DNA from: Botryosphaeria dothidea | Taxonomy: Eukaryota > Ascomycota > Dothideomycetes > Botryosphaeriales > Botryosphaeriaceae | Reading direction: 5' to 3' | Length of the DNA stretch: 64,000 bases | NCBI GenBank assembly: GCA_011503125.2 | Contig: WWBZ02000082.1 | Coordinates: forward strand, 3,038,001-3,102,000 | Shown here: positions 1-10,627 of the stretch, piece after piece | Layout: each line of letters opens with the position of its first letter | Position numbering within the stretch: the stretch's first letter is position 1 | Program-made: the position numbers and the translations under genes | Notes under the pieces: generated by a model | What the model saw: the letters and a program-made list of their open reading frames with translations, nothing else | Database searches by the model: none | Told to the model about the DNA's origin: nothing

Positions 1-933
1 CGACCCACATGCCAAGGCAGAGCTTCATCCAGGGGAGCTGGGGAAGGGCGTGGAGATCAACGTGAATCCAGACGCCGACAATGGCGAACGCAACGCCCAG
101 ACGGTGGAAGTTGATGAACGTCTCGTAGAAGGCGTGGCGCAGAGGCGACCAGGCTTGGATGAAGAGGAAGACGAAGAAGGCGGTACCGACCATGCCCCAG
201 GCGTAAGAGGGCTCGGCGGCAAGGTGCTCGCCAATGGAGCTCCAATTGCCAGCATTGACGGTGTTGATCATCCAACAGAGGGTGTGGACGACGCTCTCGA
301 TGATGACAACACGGGCGGCCCAACGGTGGAGAAGATTGAACGTGTCGTAGCTCACATGGAGCATCCAGATCAGCGGGTTGTTGCGCAGGGCGAACAGAAT
401 GGTCGGAATGAGGTTGAGGGCGGCCAGCGTGCCGGATCTTCCACGGAGAGCGGCGACGACGGAAGCAGACTCGGAACGGGACCAGGGCAGACACAGACAG
501 TATGCGACGTTGCTCATGCCATAGACGACGAGGATCAGCATGTGGAAGCGCGAGGGAAGAGTTCCAATGCTGATGGCAGAGGACAGGCGGATCTCCTCGT
601 TGTGGCGCTTCTTCCAGAGCGGGGCGTAGATGATGTGCTTCTTGAGCAAGGAACCAGGGTGGTTTGGTTGTGGCGCCAGTAGACCTGTCTGTGAGCAGTG
701 CCCATGGTTGAGACATGACGCAGGTGAGAGTTGTACATGCGCATGAAACGGATGATGAGGGTCATGCCGATGATGCAGCCGAAGCAACCCAGGAAGACGT
801 CGACCCACAGGTAGTTGCCTGTCTGGTCGACGCCGGTCAGGCCATGGGAGAAGGCGAAAGGATCCTTGTCGGTGTCGACGACATCGGAGAGGCCACGCTT
901 GACGGCGGCGGTCCAGGAATGTTCTTCTTGCAT
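1..933 (-). CDS. Ferric/cupric reductase transmembrane component (FRE family), N-terminal half, frameshifted
   Basis: Plasma-membrane metalloreductase that moves electrons from NADPH through FAD and two hemes to extracellular Fe(III) or Cu(II) before uptake. Only the N-terminal ~310 codons lie in the window; the FAD/NAD(P)H-binding half is off the left edge. The start is the ATG at 933 (MQEEHSWTAAV); the frame is open upstream only through a TTG. The first transmembrane helix is near VDVFLGCFGCIIGMTLIIRF. The ferric-reductase core follows in another frame and holds the heme-ligand histidines in HVSYDTFNLLHRW, ESVVHTLCW and HRLGVAF...HVDLH. The frame change lies at about 652-659, between YWRHNQTT and LLKKHIIYAPL; removing one C and one T from two short runs restores the family pattern, so I read it as sequence error. 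Family assignment is firm; substrate is not known. Confidence 0.85.
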
Positions 934-3900
934 AGCTCCAGGCAATGCGGGTTGTTGCTGGGGGGACTGGTGTTGTTGTGGAACGGACAAAGGAACCCGG
1001 ACTCGTGGCTACGCGTCGAACCGTGTCGCAGTAGGGGTTGTCGAGGTCCTGAGGCCCTGGGTCCTGGAAACGATTGTGGAGTTCAGAACGCACCAGGCGT
1101 CGAGTAATGCAGAGCGAGTAAGGAGTGGTCGGGGTAAGGAAAAGGCAGAGGGAGAGGTTGACAGCGTTGGTTTTGAAGGGCGGCCGAGAGTGAGGCTATT
1201 GGAACAATGCTATCTATGTCTATTCAGAACCATGACAATGGGCATTGTCTTGCAGCAAAGTGATCCGGAAGGCGGAGTGAGGTTGCGGTTGTCGCGGCGT
1301 CAGGTGAGTGTGGACTGTCGGGGGGGGGGGGGGGTCGGGGTGAGGCGCGTCGCGGGCGGATTTGCAGCGGGCAGTGGACGGGAGATATCCAAAGAGGCGG
1401 GGGATTGCGATCGTCAAGTGATGTCAACGCCAGGAGTCGGGCCTTCGTGGTGGGAGGCGAGGGAGCAGTGGGATAAAGTCACCAGCGGCCGGCGTGTGGT
1501 GGTGCGAGGAAGGGGCGGTCGTGGCAGCAACGAGGGTGGAAACGACCGTGAAGTTTCAGAAACGAAGAAAAACGAGGCACCTGGACTGGAGAAGAGGCGA
1601 ACAGAAGGGGAGAAAGGAGGGCGCGGGAGGGTGTTTATGGGCGCAGGCTCTGGCCGGTGCATTGGCAGCCAATCAAGCGGGCAAGACCGCGCGCCTTGAT
1701 GCATTGCAGAGCCGCCGCGCCACAGCAGCAGCGCGCGGGTTTCATGGACTCCCCTTGTCGTACCACCGTCTCCCGACCGTGCGCCGACGGCGGAGCTCAC
1801 GCCATGCGTCTTCTGGAAGAGACTGGCTGGCCGGAGATCGTCGCATGCTCCGGCCGGCCACATAGGGACGGAGGTGGGCGGGGGTGTTTGGTTTGGAGGT
1901 TTCAGGCGGGCGCCGCTGCGGGTAGCGATAGGCTGCCCGCGCCTGTTGTTCCTGCAGCGCTGCCAAACGCCCGCCCACTCAGTGCGCTTGCCTGGCCCAA
2001 GCCTCAGCCACGAGCTTGGCCTTGACACGCTCTCCACCACCCACGCCGCCCTGCCGACCTGGCTCCGCCGGCAGCCAGCCCAAGAGCCCGCCGGCAGCCA
2101 GCTGAGCAAAACCAGACCGCTCGCCTGCCCAGCCAGTCCCTCGCCTCGACTGCCTGCTGCGCGCGCTGGCTCTCTCCGGCGCGCCGCGCCAGGCTGCAGC
2201 ACGCGCGCAAGCGTGAAACGCCCCGACGAAAAAAATCCCGTTCCTGGCCTGCGCCCCTGTGTCGATCCAGCCTGTCCAGCGCCCTCCCCTCCCTCTCCAC
2301 GTCCTCCCGCACCTGTCACCACCACAGACAAGCCTTTGAGACGAAACAACTCTATCCACCCGACGGGCTCTCGCCAGTCTCTCGGACTGCCCGCGTGGCC
2401 GCTTTCTGTCCGCGCCGCCCCGCCGCAGGATCGCGCCCTCCCCCATCATCTCTCTTATCGGCAATTGCATATACGTGCGACGCTTATACGGGCGCCGTGC
2501 TGGAAGAGGAAGAAGGCGGTGGAGTCGCATGCCGCCTGCCCGCCCACGCCGCCGCTTGCTTCGCCTTCCGAAACGCCTCGCCCTCTCCGCTAGCTGTCCG
2601 CCACGCCGTGAATCCGCCCCGCCCAGCGTCGCCTATCCGCTCGCTGTCATTCGGGCCCGCCGACTACCCGAACACTCGAGACAAGCCTTGGTCTGATCAC
2701 CATCGCTTGCACGCTTTTGCCAGATTGTGTGCAAAAATTGCCCGTCTTGGCTGGACCTGGCCCCCCCAAAAGTGCTGCTTTCGGCGCCCCCCTTCGCTCC
2801 ACCAATCACCACAGCCCTCTCCATCCATCCCGTGACTACGCCCGCACCGGTTCTCGCCGCGCCTGCTGCTCCAGAAATGTTCGGCTGAGCGACACACATC
2901 CCTCCAGCTCCCAGTGTTACTTGCAGCATAACACTGGAGCCGTGGTTGGCCCTCCCGCAAGACCGACACCAACGTCCCGTGCTTGCCGTGGTCAACGCTG
3001 TAATTTCCCGTCCCACGGTAAACCCGCCTCTTCGCGCCCCGCCGGGGACCACTCTGCATCTTCAGACGTTCGATCTTGCTGCAGAAAATGCACGTCCGCT
3101 GGTTATCTGCACCTTGCTCTGCTGTCGATACTTCGATATTAACTGTACCCGCCACTGCTGCCGTCAATGCCAAGCGGAGCACCCCTCCGTGGGGCTAATG
3201 AGATACAGTCACAGCTTTGGCCTCGCAGGAGAGACTGGAACACCACACCGCTCAGCCTCTCCAAGACAATTGGAGTGCTGTGGCGGGCGTGGGCGTCCTG
3301 TAGCCATCCGCGCCCAGCTCGGCATCATCGTCATTCCGTTTAACCCAGCAGAACACACTGCTTCGATGACATCTCCAGAGCCCTGTCGAGCTCCCCCACC
3401 TTCACTCCACCAACGGAGCAAGCACCGTGGCAGGCTCCACGATAAGGCAGATAGCCGTGGAACACCAAACAATGAAGGTGCCGGGTGAATTGATCTAGAA
3501 CAAGGGTGCATGAATTTGCAGAGAGATTTAAAATTAGCTGCACTCTCGCTTCTGTCGGGCCATGACCGTTTCGATCGCCGATGTGGATCGCTTTCAGGGT
3601 GCGTGTCTCAGCTTTTCGGGTGCTTCCGAGCCAAACAACACCAAAACAATTGCAATATTGGAGGCGTCTATTGCAAATGTGGGTGCAATCAGGACAAACA
3701 AGGTGATGGGTGTCAAGGTGCGTATCTACAAGCGAGGGCACGATTGACGTCGCGCCCATTCCGTCCACGTGGTGGTGGTGGTGGTGGTGTGAATGTCAGT
3801 CAGATCAGCGCCTGCGATTCTTCTTCGGACGGGTAGATGTTCCGTGTTTCCTAGCATGTTCCTTATTGTTATCCTCTATTCTCACAACCTCACCTGTCAA

Positions 3901-5663
3901 TCTGCACATTCCTGCATCGCCTCAAGCAACTTCCACGCCTCGCCGTTACGACGCCCGTGCAAGCATGCTGTGCCTTACGACAGCATGTCGGACACTTGGC
4001 CGGAATCGATCCTCTGACTGTCGGATTTATCCTGCAGTTTCTTCCGCTGCGAAACACCGTTGCGACGCGGCAGTTTACTCATCCTGTGGTCAGCGCTTGG
4101 CTATCAATTGCTGTTACCGGCGAGTTCCGACAGTGAAATAGCCCCACTCAAACGCAATCCTCCGTGTGAAATTACTAGCGCCCTCATCTGGAAACTCAAG
4201 ACCTTCTTCATTTTTTTTTTTTTTGCGAATGCATATCCTTCCGTGGTGTGCTACCATGGTCATTTCATACGTGCATGCCTCACGCTATCGACATGTTGTA
4301 CTACCAATGCTTATCCGCTTTTGCTCCGACTATAAATAGCCGGGTCGAGAGGGCGACTAGCGATGCACGGGTACGCAAAAGCGACAAAATGTCGGCGAGG
4401 ATCTTCGTACCGCGTACCGCGAGATTGATTGACCCACCAGGGCTACGAATCCAACACCGCCGAGTTACCCGATCGGGGGGCGCGCTTTGGGTCAAGAGAA
4501 TTTTCTTGGAGACAAGAGCTCGCTTGTTCAGATACGAGTTGCCTTTTCCTCCCGCTTACAATAGGAATGGAGGATGGCTTGTCGGCTTGGAGGCTGAAAC
4601 TCCCCAGACGCCGCCCTCCGTCGGCGTTGCTTCTAGATACATATGCGCCGCCACCTCCCTTATGATCTTGTGCGACCGTTCGCGGCTTTCGGTAATACTA
4701 GCGCTTTCTTTTGGCGGTTCTGGGCGTTGTTCGGTAAGATAGCGCAACGGCCTGCCAAGTGCGATAGAATGGTCTTTCATTTTCATTTAATTCCTCGTGG
4801 TCTCACTTTTTTTTTTTTTTTTGAGATATTTCGTGGTAAGAATGCAATACAATGATATTCTCCTAATGATGCTCCTCTTCTTGTACTCTCCGCTGTGTGC
4901 TCACTTCCTCTGCCTTCAAGCTTCACCCCTCGCTCAACTCCTTTACCTTCAATGGGTATAACTCTAACTCCTCTTCTCTTCCTTCTCTCTCTACGCACAT
5001 GTCGCGTTTAGTAGATGCAGGTAGAACACCTGAAGTGGCCGCAATTTGCGCATTATGGGCCAAGATCGGCGGGCCAGTATCCTTAGCAAGCGCAGCAAGT
5101 CCAATCTTCAGTGTAGCGGTCGACCGGACCAGAAGAAGAGGGCTGGATTTGGGCCATTATGGATGAGCGGATATCTGAAGAACGGGTGGCTGTTAGACAA
5201 TTGTAGGGCGTGAAGTGCGCACAATGCCATTGTCTCCAGGATGCCGATCGTAGTATGCGCTTTGATTTGGGCGCTGTAGCTAGTGTCCGGCTCAAAATTT
5301 GCTTTCCTGTGTTCACAAAGGAAATCATTCCCCCATTGTCTGCGGTACACATGATGCCATCTGACGACACTCCACTTGTCCCAGGCCGCTACTGTTCCTG
5401 CTGGGCCTCTTGAGCTAAGAATCTCTGCTACAAGCCCGAAATAATCCGTCCGCTAACAGTGCCCTGCAGTCCAATTAAGAGACGGCGCCATGCTTGATGG
5501 AGCAATACCAAGGCCCCTCTCTTTTCAAGCCCCGTATCACTCCACCAAACAGCCTATCTTCCAAATGTGTCCCCACAAGCTCCTGCCAAATCATCCAGCG
5601 CTTCTCTCTGGCAAAGATCTTAGATAGTCCCGCATGCGTCTGGTGAGAACTTGCATATCCGCG
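934..5663. other. Long gene-poor interval upstream of the reductase gene
   Basis: No gene can be supported. The GC-rich part (about 1400-3200) has open frames on both strands at once, but their translations are low-complexity Pro/Arg/Ala text without domains or splice structure. Features present are a G15 run at 1320-1334, a GGT run at 3771-3789, T-runs near 4210 and 4810, and a TATA-like TATAAATA at 4331-4338 with no convincing downstream gene. The part next to 933 presumably carries the reductase promoter. Confidence 0.5.
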
Positions 5664-6141
5664 TCATTGCAGGTTTGCGGAGGTTTGCGGCCCCATCAAT
5701 ACGGCCATGATTCTTGTGTCGGTCTCCGTCGGTTGTCTGAAACTGTATGCCTCCAATTGCAAGGTGATATTTTCGAGATTCAACCAAGGCTTTTGCATGT
5801 TGACTACCATTTCGGCGAGAGCTGGCGGGTAGTCGCGGAGCTGGATGAGGTGTCTGGTGCTTTAGGTCAGCGCAGTCATTCACACCGTCACTGATAGACG
5901 CGAGGGGGAGGAATTCTTGAGAACTTACAAGACCGTTGTTCCACCAGAGCTTGTGTAGGGATGACCGGCAAGACAAGCAGCTGCTGGCCAATTGAGTACA
6001 ATTGCAACCAGGTGCCAATCAGCCAGCAGTGGCGGTGCCAACATCTTGGCGGCGTGGATGGAGACGCTGACAGACTACAGCCACGATGCCCTTCCCTGTC
6101 AGCTCATAGCCAAAACCCAGGACGTCGAGAGCGTTTCCCAT
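5664..6141 (-). CDS. Small multi-exon hypothetical protein (tentative model)
   Basis: Not recognised. Two segments read as real coding sequence. The first starts at ATG 6141 in a GCCATGG context (MGNALDVLGFGYELTGKGIV...). The last, ending in TGA at 5664-5666, contains HLIQLRDYPPALAEMVVNMQ, then KPWLNLENITLQLEAYSF, and ends TSANLQ. The last intron has a GTAAGT donor at about 5930 and a CTGACCTAAAG acceptor at about 5876. The middle exon is uncertain: one frame gives LIGTWLQLYSIGQQLLVLPV and another gives LNWPAAACLAGHPYTSSGG. A one-base error, of the kind seen elsewhere here, could reconcile them. The product would be about 100-125 residues with a possible hydrophobic helix. That a gene exists is more certain than its exon joins. 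Confidence 0.45.
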
Positions 6142-6890
6142 GGCGGTTCAATTGGCTTGTGCAAGCAGGTGCCTTCTCGTGCAACAGGCGGAAGGGTGAC
6201 GGCGAATTTGGAGCAGGGGGAGTAGCTGAGAAGACAGCACAAGCGCTTGCGTGCAAGCCGTTTCTAGCGGATACAGCGCTGCTCTTCCTGCCCACCCACC
6301 AAGAACTGCTTCCCTCTGCCCTGTTTCTTGCACACTGTGGACCGTTCCTCTCTGCCTCCCATGCTGCTCATAATATGCCTCCATTATTCTCTCCAGGAAT
6401 ATGTCCACTTCTGCACCGCGCGTTTGAATGTCTCCAGGGGTGATGGATTGATGCCTTCAACGACCGCTACGTCCAACAGCTTCGGCGAAGATAGCCCCTC
6501 CGCCAGGAGCTAGCGGTGTAGGCGCAGCAAGAGTATTCAAAGGTGTGCACGAGTATGTAGAGTGGCGTGCGGAAACGGAGTGCGGCGCGAAGGAGAGATA
6601 ATCGTCGGCGTCGGGCTGTCATTTACGCATCCCCGAACAAGGACAAGTTCTGCGGAGGAGCTGCGGGGGATTGGGGCAACAATCCCAATGCTGAGGGCTT
6701 GCTAGGAAGATCCAGTGCGCGTGAGAGAGGTCTGCTTGGCCTTCGCGGTGTCGTTGGTGGGCGGGCCGGCGGGCGACGTCCTGCTGCTGCGCGCTGGCCA
6801 GCAGGCCACGGCAGCCGGGCCATCCTCGCAGCCTTTGGGCTTCAGGCAAGGTAGCTTCTACAGGGCCATCAAGAGGTCTAAGGGGTATGG
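6142..6890. other. Interval without a supportable gene
   Basis: Short frames are open on both strands around 6560-6850, but none has a domain, a convincing start or splice signals. Nothing else is seen. Confidence 0.4.
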
Positions 6891-7124
6891 CTAGCTGCCT
6901 CGATGGTTACGACGCTGTTTGTGCTGGGCGGCGAGGTGGCGGAGGCGCTCGGAGGGGGCATCGTCGGGGAAGACGGCGCTGCGATTGTGTGGCGTGGCAT
7001 CGTCGAGCTGCTTGTTGTGGATCCTTTTGTAGATGAGGTCGTAGATCATGGGGAGGATGCAGGCGGCTGAGAGGTACAAGGCGGTGGCGGCTTCCATACG
7101 CACTTGGGGTAGTCCCTTATGCAT
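6891..7124 (-). CDS. Small single-pass membrane protein, hypothetical
   Basis: A 77-codon frame (68 if the second Met at 7097 is used), ending in TAG at 6891. It has one hydrophobic segment close to the N-terminus (ALYLSAACILPMIYDLIY) followed at once by a basic stretch (KRIHNKQ), the usual cue for a cytosolic flank. The hydrophilic tail is rich in Arg/His (RLRHLAAQHKQRRNHRG). No family is recognised. It may be a tail of a larger spliced gene, but no acceptor is obvious upstream. Its short length makes chance occurrence possible. Confidence 0.4.
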   Translation of the reverse strand: MHKGLPQVRMEAATALYLSAACILPMIYDLIYKRIHNKQLDDATPHNRSAVFPDDAPSERLRHLAAQHKQRRNHRGS

Positions 7125-7666
7125 CTATGGGGCTTCGCTGCAGAGAGGACGTCGTTGAATCTACTAGTAAGTTAGCTCTGTCCTTGGTGATATGTGTATC
7201 GTGATATTCTGCGCGCATGTGGTGTTGTTACGGCGAAGTGTTGCGCGGGGAGGGTGTGGTCAATGGAGCGTGCTATGTCCTGGAATTACTCGGAGAGCAA
7301 GCTGGTTTGTCTTCGTTCAGCGAGTTTTGATTCAATCAATTATACAGTTGTGGGTCCTGTTTCGCGGAGATGGTGCACGACTATGCGTTGATGCGATGTC
7401 GAGAAGCGGGCGGTTCTGCTGTCAGGAGGTGCAGTTTCAATGCTATCGGTGGCTTCGCCTCGAGGTGGTGAAAGACTTGGTGCCCTACCGCTTGCGAGTT
7501 ACGGATGTCTGGGTGCTTTTGTGCTGATAGTCATGTGAAAGGATGCTTTGGTGGCGCAGTAGGTCAGTCGGCGGCCACGCACACGAGGAGGCTCCGTACG
7601 CTCGCCGACTCCAAGCCCTCCTCCACTCCAACATCGCCAACGCCAACACCTTCCAACGTCGCAGCA
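7125..7666. other. Short interval before the 7.7-kb gene
   Basis: Nothing supportable as coding. The last 80 bases are C-rich and rich in ACC/CAA words, typical of a fungal leader, and probably belong to the gene starting at 7667. Confidence 0.35.
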
Positions 7667-8114
7667 ATGACCCGCGCTAGCAACAACGGCAGAATCAACT
7701 GGAGGGGCCACCCTCAGCCGATTTCTCTCCAAGAGAAAGCTCTTCGCGCTCGCTGCGCCAGTACGTACCATATTTCTGTTTTCAAATCGCAGTTGCTAAG
7801 GACCCGCAGTAACCTGGCGCCACAAGTTCTTTCCTGGCCATGGCGGACCGGATGATAAGGTTGCCTGGGCTTACGGCAACAACCAGATGGGGTGCAAGTA
7901 CATGCTCGTCCAACTCAGCGACCGCCGCATCCTCGCGCGCACACCGGTCTTCCCGACCCGCATCGCCGCTGCAAGGGACCTCCTGCGCCGCATATTGCGT
8001 TGTAGCGACGCCGAGGATCCATGCCTCCTGCTTCATGAGTGAGTCTAAATCAATAGCAGTCCCTTCACAAAGTCTCCTGACAGTTTTGATAGTGCGCCAA
8101 CGTATGCCCCTTAG
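7667..8114 (+). CDS. Small three-exon hypothetical protein (117 aa)
   Basis: Unrecognised. Proposed exons are 7667-7760, 7810-8038 and 8084-8114. Intron 1 is GTACGT...TTGCTAAGGACCCGCAG, with a good branch site just before the acceptor. Intron 2 is GTGAGT...CTCCTGACAG. The joined frame is open throughout and coherent: MTRASNNGRINWRGHPQPIS, then TWRHKFFPGHGGPDDKVAWA, YGNNQMGCKYMLVQLSDRRI and LARTPVFPTRIAAARDLLRR, ending FDSAPTYAP. If intron 2 is not used, the protein stops after LLLHE (108 aa). It is basic, soluble-looking, and lacks a signal peptide or membrane segment. The start is the first in-frame ATG, after a C-rich leader. Confidence 0.6.
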
Positions 8115-8230
8115 CGGGCTGTAGATGCTCCTCCGCCTCCTCCGTCCCCTTTCTTTCTCCTTCGGCTTCGCCGCCGCGCCAACTCGCAGCGCTTTGCATT
8201 GGGTTTCGGTACTCCTTCTTGGCAGCGACG

Positions 8231-8265
8231 GCATCACCATCATCACCATCATCACCATCATCATC

Positions 8266-8314
<49 letters not shown>

Positions 8315-8365
8315 GCAGCAGCAGCAGCAGCAACATCACCACCACCACAATCATCATCGTCATCC
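8231..8365. repeat. CAT/ACC trinucleotide microsatellite
   Basis: About 135 bases built of CAT, CAC and CAG triplets. Read on the plus strand it gives long His and Gln runs; on the minus strand Asp or Met runs. It lies just past the end of the 7667-8114 gene and is not assigned to any protein. Confidence 0.9.
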
Positions 8366-9204
8366 ACTCTTCATAGAAATCAATAAACCATTATGCTGCT
8401 GGACAGATTGGGCAATGCAATGTGACTCAAATGCAGGAAGAAAGGGTATTGTGCTCTACCCATCGTACTAAGAAGCACGATGGCGAAGTGATCTGGCTAT
8501 ATCTTATTTATGTTACGGGAAATAGCCTCGGAAGTGTCACAATAAGTAGCGAAAGGAAATGAGGAATTGAAGCATTTATGAGGATGTGCTCTCCAAAGAG
8601 TTAACGTATATCAGCGTCCGGACCAGTGCTCCGACTCCACATACGTGCCAAAAACCTGCGGTTGTAACACTGCTCAAGGGAACGAGAGTGTTTCTGTAGG
8701 GCCCGAATCTGGATGTGCTGCGCGCTTTTTGTGCTGGTGAATCAATTGGTGGCATAGGGAACAAAACGCCTACTCTGGAACTCAAAGCTTCTATAAGCCC
8801 TGTTGATTCGCCAATTGTCGCCCTCATCTTACAACATGTAGTGTATCTGCTGTACAGAATCGCTGTTGGGAAATGATGGACTGTTACAGAATGTAACTGA
8901 AGCTGCGGAATGACGGGCACATAGTTTGCGGTGCGATGCTTCTTAGTCACCCTACTGAATGGTCATTGGGCCTGCATAAACACAGTTGTGACTGAAGACA
9001 ACATCCGCGCGGGGGGGGGGCTAGCCAGATTTGGACCCTCAATGAAGATCGAAGCACAAAAGGTATCTCGACCAAGACTCAACAAGGCAGCTGCCCACGT
9101 GTCACGACACAGCGCGGGTGATGACTCGAAACCCGCCTGACAACCCCAGGTCCCAACCAGGCCTAGCGCAGACTTGGTCAGTTGATCGGCGCCTCTCCCT
9201 CTCG

Positions 9205-9214
9205 CATATAAATA
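9205..9214 (+). promoter_or_regulatory. TATA box of the 9.4-kb small gene
   Basis: CATATAAATA followed by CCCCTCTACCC and a CT-rich leader. The spacing to the ATG (about 175 bases) is close to that of the TATA box at 14658 and the ATG at 14829 (about 170). Confidence 0.5.
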
Positions 9215-9390
9215 CCCCTCTACCCACGGCCTCAACCTCTTCTTTTTCTCTTCATGCTCCAAAGTGTAGTAACTGTCCAATTGTAGTAATCTGTTCTCAC
9301 GAAACAATTTTTGGAACCCCCTCTGGGGGTAAGTCTTCTTGCTTTTCGTTGTTTGACGCGACAGGCTCGTGTCATCGAGGAAGAGCTGCA

Positions 9391-9647
9391 ATGCCGACAC
9401 TGAATGACTTCCAGTTGCGCCGGTTGAAGTATCTTCTTCGGCCACTCAATCTGCGAAGGCCAGTAAGACTAGGCAAGTTTCTTAGTGCGCCCTTATGCCT
9501 TGGTGCGCTGATGTGCGGGTGTCACTGGCGCCGCCGAAACCGCAAGACTTGCAGGAAGACAATGAGCTAGTACTCCGTGTCCTCCTCACAGCCGCGTCTT
9601 CACTGAAGCCCGTTGACAGCCATGGTGTTGCTACAGTGAGCAAGTGA
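9391..9647 (+). CDS. Tiny two-exon protein (54 aa), possible relative of the 14.8-kb gene
   Basis: Proposed exons are 9391-9462 and 9555-9647, with an intron GTAAGA...ACTTGCAG joined in phase 0. The protein starts MPTLNDFQLRRLKYLLRPLN and continues LRRP|EDNELVLRVLLTAAS, ending VATVSK. The first exon resembles the end of exon 1 of the 14829-15426 gene (both have NDx(1-2)-LRxL followed by a hydrophobic helix), and the intron falls at a comparable place. It lacks the long basic tail of that gene. It could be a functional micro-gene, a truncated paralogue, or chance. An unspliced reading of the same start stops at 9570. Confidence 0.35.
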
Positions 9648-10428
9648 GGCTCTTCTACGTCACTGGACAGCCGCAGTGAATGCGGCGGCCTCTGCGCGGT
9701 ATCTCTGCAGATCAACAGGCAACAGTGACCGTGCGGCGGTTTCTTGTTCCTTCCATGTGCCAACCCAGGAACTCAACGGGGTTTGGCGTAGCGTTGCTCA
9801 GGTGATCGAGGCCCCTCGCGGGCTGCCTATAAAACCCCTCCACTGACGCCGAACTCTCTTCTTTATTCCCCACATGCCCCACTTCAACAACGGTAGGTCC
9901 CGGCTTGGGCACGGTGAGCCTGCGTATAACCCATTGGCTTGCTCATCGGAACACGTCCCCGGGAGATCAAATTGGTCCTGCTCCGTCACGGCATCCTGGC
10001 CTCATGCCTTGGTGCGAGGGTGGGACCTGCATACCGTGCTACGTCTTTCGTTGTATCTTCCATCAAGCATGGAAGTTCAAGGAAGGATTTGGATCGTGGT
10101 GCTCAGAGATATTCTACGCCGCTTCACCCGCCGCAGCTGTCTGCCGACCGTCGCATTTACTTGACGGCCTCATCAGCGTATTGATACGCCCGCGCGCTCA
10201 CTCGAGGCTCTCCTCTCATCCACGATGAAGCTTTCAAACCATGGCGGCGAATTAACTGATCATCATGTAAGGACGTCTTGGACTCATGCCCTCCGCACAA
10301 GCCTTCAGCTGGACGCGGCACCCGCTCCAGCTTTCGCGTTCCCTACCAGCTCCTCAAGTATCCACTTCTCGCTGAGACTCCGTCACTGAGCATGTAACTG
10401 TAGCTGTAAGCGTCCGTTCAGCAGCTAC
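9648..10428. other. Interval with a second TATA-led relic
   Basis: CTATAAAAC at 9828-9836 precedes a CT-rich leader and an ATG at 9874 (MPHFNN, then a GTAGGT donor-like site). Downstream, near 10070-10140, one frame gives VVLRDILRRFTRR, loosely like NNVLKRFTPD in the 14.8-kb gene. No complete gene can be built. I read it as a decayed or error-damaged relative. Confidence 0.3.
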
Positions 10429-10627
10429 CTTCGAACATGATGGCTGTCTCTTCGCCTTTTCCCGTCTTCACGAAGAACTGTTTCTTTTTGCCGTTGGGCA
10501 GCTCCGCCACAATTTTGGACGACGTGGCTGACAGCACTCCAGTGGATGAGACGCTGGCAGCGGACGGATCGACGCCAATTGCTTCAGGCACGGCATCATT
10601 GAGCTTTACAGTGGAGACTCGCTTCAT
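10429..10627 (-). pseudogene. Truncated fructosamine/ketosamine-3-kinase-like fragment
   Basis: Starts at ATG 10627 (MKRVSTVKLNDAVPEAIG...) and contains SSKIVAELPNGKKKQFFVKT followed by GKGEETAIMFEG. This matches the start of the fructosamine-kinase/APH fold: the beta hairpin before the ATP-binding lysine (FFVK) and the MFEGE-type turn. A GTAGCT donor follows directly, but none of the acceptors downstream leads to more kinase sequence; every option stops within about 25 codons. The catalytic loop and everything after it are missing. Family identity rests on about 40 residues and is moderately sure. That it is a relic is an inference, since this region contains sequence errors. Confidence 0.45.

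Larger units (their letters stand above)
8115..9390. other. Interval with microsatellite and a TATA-type promoter
   Basis: Apart from the CAT repeat, the main feature is a good TATA box (CATATAAATA, 9205-9214) about 175 bases before the ATG at 9391, followed by a pyrimidine-rich leader. A GTAAGT...GACAG stretch at about 9330-9363 could be a leader intron. A minus-strand frame at 8576-8850 is open but has no convincing start or domain. A G-run lies near 9010. Confidence 0.4.

Noticed and set aside
1414..2349. 311-codon open frame on the minus strand with other long frames in the same place
   Set aside because: Several frames on both strands are open at once in GC-rich sequence; the text is Arg/Pro/Ala low complexity with no domain, start context or splice structure.
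8199..8471. Plus-strand poly-His/poly-Gln frame
   Set aside because: It is the translation of the CAT/CAG microsatellite; no coding sequence on either side supports it.
8963..9445. 160-codon minus-strand frame
   Set aside because: Antisense to the TATA box and leader of the 9.4-kb gene; no conserved features.
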